This document shows, piece after piece, positions 6,220-12,471 of a stretch of 12,471 nt of DNA. The position numbers were made by a program, and so were the translations under genes. Below the pieces are notes generated by a model. The model was not told the DNA's origin, searched no databases, and saw nothing but the letters and a program-made list of their open reading frames with translations. This DNA is from Coemansia sp. RSA 1804 (lineage: Eukaryota > Kickxellomycota > Kickxellomycetes > Kickxellales > Kickxellaceae), in NCBI GenBank assembly GCA_027578815.1, contig JANBTH010000706.1:1-12471 (forward strand), written 5' to 3'. Every line of letters begins with the position of its first letter. Positions within the stretch are counted from its first letter, which is position 1.

Positions 6220-7974
6220 TCAGTCAAACTCAACAGACACATTTCCATTGACGGCAACGGCGCGGAGAGAGGACACGCCTGGGTTGACGGCGTCCTCGGG
6301 TCCAAAGGTGCCTTTCTTGGAGCGGTCGCTGTCCTTGTCAAAGCGCAGGCGGCTGGATCCGTCGCTGGCATCCTCAACAGCAGCCTTGCCGCTGATGGTG
6401 GTCGCAGAGAAGGAGCCTTCAAAGCCACCGGCCACGCGGAGCGCAACAGATCCAGAAACGGTTCCGGCGGAGATGGCAGACTTCTTTGCAGCGCTGACGT
6501 TCACGCCGGCATCAATGTCGCCCCTGGCGGTGTTGACGGAGATGCTGTTGGAGATGCGGTAGAAGCCGTGGACGTTGCCGGAAACAACGTTGATATCGAC
6601 GCTGTTTGCGTGGATGGGCGGGGTTGTGATGGGGCCAATGGCCGCAGCAACGGCAAACTCGTCAAAGGCAAGCTTGCGAGCAATGGAGCGGTCCAGCTCA
6701 AACTTGCCATACACGTAGTTAGTGCGCAGAGAAACAAGGCTGGCAACGGCCTCGGGGATCTTGAGCTCGATGATTGCATAGGCGCACTCGTTCTTGCCAA
6801 TGAACTTGGGGCCGTCGAGCGTGAAGCTGATGCGGCCCTCGTTGCTCGTGGCCATCTTGAGGGAGATCTTGTCGGCGATATCCTGGGTGGAGGCCATGAC
6901 TCTGGCGGTGAACGAGGCCTTGCTGTCTGTGGTGGGGACAATGCTGATGTCGGAGCCGATGGCGCCAACGACGGTCTGCACAATGCTGTTGTGCTCGGTC
7001 GGGTCAAAGACAAAGGGCTCGATGCCGTCCACCGGAACCACCGGAACGCAGGTGTCGCCAGGAGTGCGGAACAGCGACCCAAGCTTGGATAACGGAAGCT
7101 GTCCGCGGATAAGCGTCGACAACGACTCGCGGTCGACATTCTTAAAATTCTGCTTCGTGCGATGCGTGATGCTTCCTTCGAACAGCGGCTTGCGGTGTGT
7201 GGCGTGCTTGCTGGCGCCAGAAGCAGAGGGGCTCACGAGGCGGTTGGCGTTCGACTGGCTTTGGGGCTTGTTGTGGTGGCTGTAGGCCTGGAAGAGTTCT
7301 GGACGGTATGGGGTGACAGAATGGGTAGTGTGGCCTGGGCTGTACCTGGAGCCTGGGCGATAGACGCTATGCTCTGGGTACGGGCGTCTGTTCCCATAGC
7401 CGTGTTCTGGGCGGTAGGGGCTGACGTGGGCGTTGTATCTGTGGTCGTAGTTGTGGCTGTACCTGGATCCGGGGCGATAGGCGTTGTACTCGGGATACGG
7501 GTGTCTGTAGCCATAGCCGTACTCGGGGCGGTAGGGGGTGTAGTCGTAGTATCCGCCGTAGTAGGGAGGAGGAGACGGAGGAGGCGCGTGGTGGTAGGGA
7601 AGGTGCGGAGGGTAGTGGTAGGGGCGGGCCGGCGAGTAGTGGTGCTCGTGCCAGTGGCTGGGACGGAGTCCGTAGTGGTTGTGGTTGTGGTTGTTGTGGT
7701 GGTTGAACCTCAGGCTGCGAAGCACGGCAAAAGTCATATTCAAAGCCAGGTTCAGGAGGAGAATGGCGGCAAACACCGACAACACACGCACAACCATGCG
7801 ACGAACAAACATTCTGAAGCCAGTGCGGCGAGGCGCTTCTGGCTGCGGCTCGGCACGCTGCTCCTGCTGGGGCTGGGGCTGCCCATCCTTCAGAAGGCCT
7901 GCCTCGATGTCCGCATGGAGCTCGGGGAACCTCCCCAGGGAAATGGTATAGCCCTCGCTCTTTTCGTTGCTCAT
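6220..7974 (-). CDS. Type II membrane protein with His/Tyr/Pro-rich stalk and DUF4097-like (adhesin) domain
   Basis: A 584-residue protein that I recognise only at domain level. Residues 1-50 are a polar, Gln/Pro-rich tail. A basic cluster at 50-63 precedes one hydrophobic segment (about 61-84), which predicts a signal anchor with the N-terminus in the cytosol. Residues 91-140 are very rich in His, Asn, Tyr and Pro. Residues 147-226 hold a tandem repeat of a PYRPE-GYG-R-PYPE-YRPGSRYS unit (147-173 and 186-212, plus a partial copy from 222). From about 300 to the end there are beta-strand-like repeats (VVSGNVHGFY, VNTARGDIDAGV, TVSGSVALRV, TISGKAAVE, VNGNVSVEFD). This resembles the DUF4097 putative adhesin fold. 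A cell-surface or wall-facing role is inferred. The start is an ATG, the stop is TGA, and the frame has no introns. The domain match needs a profile search. Confidence 0.75.
   Translation of the reverse strand: MSNEKSEGYTISLGRFPELHADIEAGLLKDGQPQPQQEQRAEPQPEAPRRTGFRMFVRRMVVRVLSVFAAILLLNLALNMTFAVLRSLRFNHHNNHNHNHYGLRPSHWHEHHYSPARPYHYPPHLPYHHAPPPSPPPYYGGYYDYTPYRPEYGYGYRHPYPEYNAYRPGSRYSHNYDHRYNAHVSPYRPEHGYGNRRPYPEHSVYRPGSRYSPGHTTHSVTPYRPELFQAYSHHNKPQSQSNANRLVSPSASGASKHATHRKPLFEGSITHRTKQNFKNVDRESLSTLIRGQLPLSKLGSLFRTPGDTCVPVVPVDGIEPFVFDPTEHNSIVQTVVGAIGSDISIVPTTDSKASFTARVMASTQDIADKISLKMATSNEGRISFTLDGPKFIGKNECAYAIIELKIPEAVASLVSLRTNYVYGKFELDRSIARKLAFDEFAVAAAIGPITTPPIHANSVDINVVSGNVHGFYRISNSISVNTARGDIDAGVNVSAAKKSAISAGTVSGSVALRVAGGFEGSFSATTISGKAAVEDASDGSSRLRFDKDSDRSKKGTFGPEDAVNPGVSSLRAVAVNGNVSVEFD
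7339..7536 (-). repeat. Tandem repeat in the stalk of the adhesin-like gene (period 117 bp)
   Basis: Two copies of an 81-base unit (7456-7536 and 7339-7419), 117 bases apart, encode the PYRPE...YRPGSRYS module. They differ at several codons (Tyr/His, Asn/Ser and Ala/Val swaps). A third PYRPE appears just downstream in the protein. The copies keep frame because 117 is divisible by three. Confidence 0.8.
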
Positions 7975-8656
7975 GCGTCAGAAGAAGGAGGGGAAACCTT
8001 GCTAACCTGGGTGCAAAAAAAGACAGTTGCGCTTCGGGGGTTTCTGTTGCTATCGCTGGTGTTGCTGTTGCGTATAAACGTTATATATGAGGAATAAGAA
8101 AATAAGGGGCGAAAAGGTTGTTGGCATTCAAAGACGGATATTGAGAAAGGAAAGAAGAAAAGACAAAGAAAAAGAAAAAGAAAAAGAGGAACAAGTTAGT
8201 GTGCGCATCACGACACGGATTTTCACATTCTTTTTGTCTATTTCGAGAGTGCACCTCTTGGCGCAGAAAAGCGGAAATGCAGCAATTTTTTGTGCTGCCA
8301 CCATCTCCGCAGCAACGTCAGCGGCAACAAACAGAATGATGCCCTTTATAAATTCCATCAGAAAGCCCAGTGGATCTAGCTGTCTTGATGCAGCCAGATG
8401 AAGAATAGAATAATGGACAGCTGGCTCGGCATCTCTATCTCTGACTTGTTCCAGTTGTCTGTAACCCCTTCCCCTAATCCCTGGCTTCATGCTGCCGTGG
8501 AGATGGATTATTTGCGCTTGTTTGTTAGCTCTGGATGTGCTTGATTCATGCTAAAAAGTGACGGCGCCGGCATAATGGACAAGATCAAAATCAGAATAGA
8601 AATAAAGAACAAAAATATAAGGAGACGGATCCAAAGGATGCTCTGGTTGGGCCCTG
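7975..8656 (-). promoter_or_regulatory. Promoter of the adhesin-like gene plus 3' region of the M3 peptidase
   Basis: These 682 bases lie between the M3 peptidase stop and the adhesin-like start, both on the minus strand. Minus-strand TATATAA (plus 8081-8087) lies about 107 bases before the ATG and is the best TATA candidate. Upstream of it, 8143-8190 is an A/G-rich tract with repeated AAAAAG units, which reads as C/T-rich on the transcribed strand. I find no minus-strand AATAAA for the peptidase. A small minus-strand frame (ATG at 8490 or 8361) with a hydrophobic stretch crosses this region, but it ends in low complexity and is not called. Confidence 0.5.
8143..8190. repeat. A/G-rich low-complexity tract ((AAAAAG)n-like)
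   Basis: A nearly pure purine run with one C, containing several consecutive AAAAAG units. It lies upstream of the TATA candidate of the adhesin-like gene, so it could act as a poly(dA:dT)-like nucleosome-poor element. That role is inferred. Confidence 0.7.
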
Positions 8657-11303
8657 CTAGTCCGAGCGCAGGCCAATCGACCTGAGGAAGGCCTCGTTAT
8701 TCGGCTTGCGGCCGAGGAACCGCTCCAGACTGACCGACGCATCGCGGCTGCTTCCAGGCTGAAGGATCTCGTGGCGGTAGTCAAGCCCCGTCTGCGCATT
8801 CCTCACGCCTTCCTTCTGGAAGCGCGTGGCATACATGTCGGCGCTGTACACCAGCGACCAGAGGTAGCCGTAGTACCTCGCGTCGTAGCCGCCCATCATG
8901 TGTCCAAAGGTAGCAGCGCCCCACGAGTCCGCATCGCCGTTCTTGAAGCGCCCAACCTCCTCGCGCAGCCTGGAGTAGACAGCATTGACGTCAACGTTGC
9001 TATCCGTGGTGTTGTGGATCGCCATGTCAAAGAGACCGAAGAACACCTGGCGCAGGTTGGAGAGCCCGGCGCCCTCGTTCTTTGCCGCAACCAGGCGCTT
9101 GACAAGGTCCTCTGGAATCGGCTCGCCTGTCTGGTAGTGCACTGCAAAGCGGCGCAGCACCGACGGCTCCCAGCCCCAGTTCTCCAGCATCTGGGACGGC
9201 GCCTCGACAAAGTCGTGCTCGGTGCTTGTGCCGTGCAGGCGGCCCCACTTTGTCACCGAGCAGATCGAGTGGAACACATGCCCCAGCTCGTGCAGGAAGG
9301 TGACTGCGTCGCTGTGCTTGAGGAGCGCCGGCGTGGATGGCGTAGGCTTGGGGAAGTTGGCGACCATTGCTGCAACCGGATACTCGTGCGACCCGTCCGA
9401 GCGCTCAAAGCGCGGCCGGATGGGCCAGACAGCTGCGTGGTTGTACTTGCCCTCACGTGGGTACAGGTCGAGGTAGAAATGCCCGACAAACGTCGCCTCG
9501 GTTGCCTCCCAGACCTCGTACATCTCGACGTCCGGATGCCAGACAGGCGCATCGGCAACCTTGACAAAGCGGAGGCTCAGCATCTCCTGGTAGATGTTAA
9601 GCACGCCGCGGGTGACCTCCGTCATCGGAAGGTACTTTTTGACCTCCTCGTCCTTGATGTTGTGCTTGCGCTCCTTCACCAGGTTCAAGTAGTAGCGGAA
9701 GTCCCAGCTGTACAGCCCAGTGTAGGTCTCGCCAGCAGCGCTCTTGTCGGCCTTCTTCAGACTCTCGATCTCGGCAGTCTCGTTGTCTGCGAGCGCATTG
9801 AGCCGCTTGCGCAGATCCGCCTCAAACGCCGCAACCGCCTGAGGCGTCTTGGCCATGTTCTCCTCCAGCACGAACTCGGCGTGGGTCTTGTATCCGAGCA
9901 GCTGTGCCGCCTGCAGACGCAGTCTGGCGGCCCTCTGCAGCAGCGGAATGTTCTCCGGGCAACGCGTCTCCTCAACATGCAGCAGCCGTCTACGCGTGTC
10001 CTCGCGCTTTGCCAGCTGCATCGCAGGAACCAGGTCGGGATACTTTGTGGTCACCACATACTTTTCCACACCGTCCTCGGCTCCGGTTTCGCGCCCCTCA
10101 AAGTACGAGTCTGGCAGTCCCTCCAGCTCATCGCGCGTCAGCAGGATCCTGCCGTCGCCCTCGTTGATGTTGCGACTGAAGTGGACGCCGATGTCAAGAA
10201 TCTCCTTGTTGATGTCGCCCAGCCTCCGGCGATCCTCCCTGTTGAGCGCCAGACCATTGCGACGGTACTGCAGTTCCATCTTTTCGACAAGGCGTCGGTC
10301 ATCTGGGCCAACTCTGCCCATCTCGCTCTTGTTGTCAAACACCGCCCGCACCACCTTGTACACGTCCTCGCGCATGTTCGACTCGACCTCAAAGTCCTAC
10401 AGTGCGCGTTGCAGCAAATGAAATAACATGATGCAGATGAAGCATATGCGCATTTTCAGAACAGATCATTAGCGCTGTTGCACACACTCAGCGAGTATCA
10501 GGCAGCAAGTACCAGGTGGCAGGTATCAGGTTCCGTGGTCCACCCGAAGAGAGAAAGCATTGCTGACGTGGCCCTCCCACTATTCCTTGCTATTTCTGTT
10601 GCTTCGTGGGAAAGAAAAGAAGAGAAATGCGCTGCCAGTTCCTGGCGACGCCTCCAACCCTCCTCCCAGTCTTCAATGCCAGCAGCCAGAGATGATCTGA
10701 GAATGGGCAACCGGGCACTGACATGTCAACTCTGGCGTGTCTCCTGTGGTAAAAGATCCAAACAAAGCACAACAAAACAGAACATGAACTTACATTGAGT
10801 CTTTCTTCGGCGGAGGTGCTGGCATCGCGTACGCTCTTGTCGGTGCTGATGTTCTGCAAAAACGTGACGACAAGGTACTGTGCGCTCTGTTCGTTCTCGC
10901 GAGTAGCAAGCGGCACGATGACGTTGTCAAAAGTCGGGTTGGTTTGCGCCGCAACGGCGTCCTGAATCTCCTTGCCCTCGTGTATCAGGCTGTCGACGAT
11001 GCTGCTGATCTCGTCTGGACCAAGGTTGAAGTTGAGCACCGTGCCTTTGGCCGAGTGCGAGTGCACGGCCTTTAGTTCAGAGCTGACCATTGACGCGTAC
11101 TGGGACAGAAAAACGGGAAGAGGTGTGTCTGGTTCGTATAAAAAATAGGCCAAAAAAGCTAGCGCTGCGCAGAATGCAGAGAAAAGAATGCTGCGACTGC
11201 CTGGCCTTCTTTGAGCCAGTGTTTGTGGTCGCGCCGTCTTCGGGGCAGCCGCGATGATTGCTGGTGTGGCTGGCCTAGGGTTATTGGACGACGGAAGCAG
11301 CAT
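8657..11303 (-). CDS. M3 metallopeptidase (thimet oligopeptidase / saccharolysin type) with N-terminal membrane anchor, two exons
   Basis: A zinc oligopeptidase that trims short peptides. Exons on the minus strand are 11303-10794 and 10396-8657, giving 749 residues. The 3' exon alone would begin mid-domain at MREDVY. The splice joins ASTSAEERLN to DFEVESNMREDVY, which follows the family pattern (AST-x-A-(D/E)-x-x-L-(S/N)-(E/D)-F-(D/E)-VE-x-x-MREDVY). Catalytic residues are H539-E540-x-x-H543 (TFLHELGHVFH) and E568 (DFVEAPSQMLENW). Other landmarks are FYLDLYPREGKY, AMVANFPKP, GGYDARYYGYLWS and the C-terminal FLGRKP. Yeast Prd1 is about 712 residues. This one has an N-terminal extension with a basic, acid-free stretch (1-38) and a hydrophobic segment at 39-56, suggesting a signal anchor or mitochondrial import signal. 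The peptide-binding half appears complete. Family certain; location inferred. Confidence 0.95.
10397..10793 (-). other. Intron of the M3 peptidase gene (397 nt, phase 0)
   Basis: The donor is minus-strand GTAAGTTC after an Asn codon and the acceptor is GCACTGTAG before GACTTTGAG. The junction restores the conserved family sequence exactly. At 397 bases it is about three times the size of the PGAP2-like introns. It stays open in frame for about 200 bases from the donor but encodes nothing recognisable. I looked for box C/D motifs of an intronic snoRNA on both strands and found no matched pair. It also holds a 14-bp tandem repeat. Confidence 0.88.
10495..10536. repeat. Three imperfect 14-bp tandem repeats inside the M3 intron
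   Basis: Units beginning GTATCAGG, GTACCAGG and GTATCAGG occur back to back at 10495-10508, 10509-10522 and 10523-10536. The first eight bases are the most conserved. It is a small minisatellite of unknown effect. Confidence 0.7.
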
Positions 11304-11333
11304 CGTGGAGGGGGGAGGGGGGAGTGATGACGA

Positions 11334-11334
<1 letters not shown>

Positions 11335-11370
<36 letters not shown>
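11335..11370 (-). repeat. (GTT)12 / (AAC)12 microsatellite in the M3 peptidase leader
   Basis: Twelve perfect GTT triplets on the plus strand read as a CAA/AAC run on the transcribed strand, about 32 bases before the peptidase ATG. It would lie in the 5'UTR. The adjoining frame without an ATG would read poly-Gln but has no start codon. CAA-rich leaders are unstructured and can favour ribosome scanning. Confidence 0.9.
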
Positions 11371-12397
11371 GATGATAGTTTACTATTTGTGACAGGTGCA
11401 AGAGCAAAGACAGAAGAGGATGATGACCAATTGGCGTATCAACTCATCCCACAAGGTCTGCACGCCTCGCCTTGTTCTCTGGCCTTTACCAGGCATTTTT
11501 CTTTGCTTTATTGTCACGGCTGTCAATTGCAACAAGATGATGCTATTGTTTGAGCAAGAAGCGGCGCTTGCAGCTGGAGGAGCGGCGGCTGGTCAGGCAT
11601 GACTGTAGATGCGCAGAGACACACGCATACATTTTGATGCAGGTGAGGCATTTTTACTTTCCTTCCGGAACCAAGCGTCTGCGGCTTCGGGAACAGGAGC
11701 CGCTCAATTCCTCCTGCTCTGGCGCCGAATGACATGTCTGGTTTTATGTGTGGATTCTGCATTTGTTGCCGAGCGTGAGGAAATAAAACAGGGAGCAGGT
11801 GGCCGTCATTCTTGGTTGAAAACATAGTAACCGATACCCACCAGCAACAGATACAACACCAGCAATTGCTGTATTTCAGCAGTCCATTCTTGAGCAAATG
11901 GTGCATGCCAATCGAGCTGCCGGTCTCGGTTCGGCTCGACGACTATCAGATCAGAAATCTCACGGCAAATCAGATCAAAGAGCCTGCTGGGATAAGGGGG
12001 GTTGATGCAGCCGGAGCCAAGCCATGAAAATTTTTTCCATCAGTGCGGCAAACCTAGATTTGTTGGGTTTTTTGTGAGAGCATTCCATGCAAACGGCGAG
12101 TGTGGGCATCATAGCTGCTGGAGGAGGAGGATAATCACCCATTTTCCACTTCTGGCCGCAGTGAAGAGATGTTTTTGCGTGCAATCGGTTCAGAATCAAG
12201 CACAGCGAACGAGATAGCTTTGAGCCAACAGCCAGCGTGCATACAACAAAAAAAATTTTCATTCCTCTCCTTTTTTTTACTCCTTTCCTATCCAACCCCC
12301 CTTACCATATTCCATAAAATCCTAGTGTTTTTTTTGCTTTTTATTCAGGAGTACTCTCGTAAAGCTACTAGTTTAGCTTGTTCTTTACCACACACCA

Positions 12398-12407
12398 TTT
12401 TATATAG
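12398..12407 (+). promoter_or_regulatory. TATA-like element of EF2
   Basis: TTTTATATAG lies about 34 bases before the EF2 ATG and follows strong T/C-rich tracts typical of highly expressed fungal genes. If used as a TATA box, the leader would be only a few bases long. A start site further upstream, from the pyrimidine-rich region, is an alternative. Confidence 0.4.
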
Positions 12408-12440
12408 CATAATAACACTACTACAAGGAATTCGCTAAAC

Positions 12441-12464
12441 ATGGTTAACTTCACTGTCGATCAG
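12441..12464 (+). CDS. Elongation factor 2, first exon (partial; continues past the window)
   Basis: EF2 is the GTPase that moves tRNA and mRNA through the ribosome. It also carries diphthamide near its C-terminus. Only eight codons are visible: ATG to CAG, MVNFTVDQ. This is the conserved EF2 N-terminus (human begins MVNFTVDQ, yeast MVAFTVDQ). It is followed at once by a consensus GTAAGT donor at 12465-12470, so the rest of the gene lies after an intron beyond the window. The T/C-rich, TATA-containing promoter fits a highly expressed translation gene. With only eight residues the call depends on that signature, but few other proteins start this way. Confidence 0.8.
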
Positions 12465-12471
12465 GTAAGTT
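12465..12471 (+). other. Start of EF2 intron 1 (5' splice site, cut by window end)
   Basis: A consensus GTAAGT after a CAG codon in phase 0. The intron continues past the end of the window. Confidence 0.8.

Larger units (their letters stand above)
11304..12440. promoter_or_regulatory. Divergent intergenic region, M3 peptidase / EF2
   Basis: This 1137-base gap separates head-to-head starts. Near the peptidase start, the minus-strand leader carries a C-rich stretch (two C6 runs within 11310-11322) and a (CAA)n run. It has no ATG back to about 11447. Near EF2 there are long C/T- and T-rich tracts (about 12260-12345) and a TTTTATATAG at 12398-12407. The middle (about 11450-12240) contains only short frames without recognisable products, and I see no tRNA, 5S rRNA or snoRNA signature. 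Confidence 0.55.

Noticed and set aside
6151..7092. 313-codon plus-strand frame antisense to the adhesin-like gene
   Set aside because: Gly/Ala/Asp-rich antisense shadow of a GC-biased coding region; no motifs.
7162..8097. 311-codon plus-strand Val-rich frame
   Set aside because: The antisense reading of the Tyr/His/Pro-rich stalk gives poly-Val; not a believable protein.
8771..10426. 551-codon plus-strand frame antisense to the M3 peptidase
   Set aside because: It starts at GTG and has no recognisable domain, and the opposite strand carries a complete peptidase with catalytic motifs. It reflects GC-biased third positions.
11310..11322. Two G6 runs as a possible G-quadruplex
   Set aside because: Only two uninterrupted runs joined by one A. 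Four separate G-runs with loops are not present, so a canonical quadruplex is not supported.
11159..11407. Poly-Gln minus-strand frame over the microsatellite
   Set aside because: It begins at TTG with no ATG, and the poly-Gln comes from the CAA repeat in the leader.
11324..11426. Perfect box C-like matches (GTGATGA at 11324, ATGATGA at 11420) suggesting a C/D snoRNA
   Set aside because: No box D (CTGA) at a suitable distance downstream and no terminal stem.
11523..11906. 127-codon minus-strand frame with Cys/Trp clusters
   Set aside because: It has an ATG but no recognisable family or splice-supported extension. It is probably chance in the divergent intergenic region.

Overview
The window looks like nuclear DNA from a filamentous or early-diverging fungus. 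Protein-coding genes are dense and on both strands. Introns are few, with GTAAGT or GTAAAA donors and TAG acceptors. The PGAP2-like protein closely resembles the N-terminal half of yeast Cwh43. Retention of a TOE1-type nuclease and a DUF4097-like adhesin protein would suit an early-diverging lineage such as Kickxellomycotina (Coemansia-like), but that placement is inference and not certain.

Layout from left to right: (1) 138-1181 (+), a three-exon PGAP2/Cwh43-N membrane protein for GPI-anchor lipid remodelling. (2) 1479-3092 (-), Nop58, a core box C/D snoRNP protein with a very long lysine-rich tail. (3) 3353-4981 (-), a TOE1-like DEDDh deadenylase with an inserted CCCH zinc finger. (4) 5297-6073 (+), a mitochondrial TMEM70/TMEM186/TMEM223-type inner membrane protein. 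(5) 6220-7974 (-), a type II membrane protein with a His/Tyr/Pro-rich repetitive stalk and a DUF4097-like beta-repeat domain. (6) 8657-11303 (-), a two-exon M3 metallopeptidase (thimet oligopeptidase/saccharolysin type) with an added N-terminal membrane anchor. (7) 12441 to the window edge (+), the 8-codon first exon of elongation factor 2.

Convergent pairs (PGAP2/Nop58 and TMEM70-like/adhesin-like) share short 3' regions. TOE1/TMEM70-like and M3 peptidase/EF2 are head to head across shared promoters. Nop58 lies directly downstream of TOE1 on the same strand, and the TOE1 polyadenylation signal seems to lie inside the Nop58 promoter. There is no operon-like logic. The common threads are small-RNA maturation (Nop58 for snoRNPs, TOE1 for snRNA 3' ends), translation (EF2) and membrane or secretory functions.

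I saw no mobile element, tRNA, rRNA or CRISPR array, and no convincing undescribed multi-gene system. The most unusual items are the adhesin-like stalk protein, the membrane-anchored M3 peptidase and the fungal TOE1. Several long open frames begin at TTG or GTG, so I reset starts to ATG or to splice-supported exons. Those gene models differ from simple open-frame boundaries.
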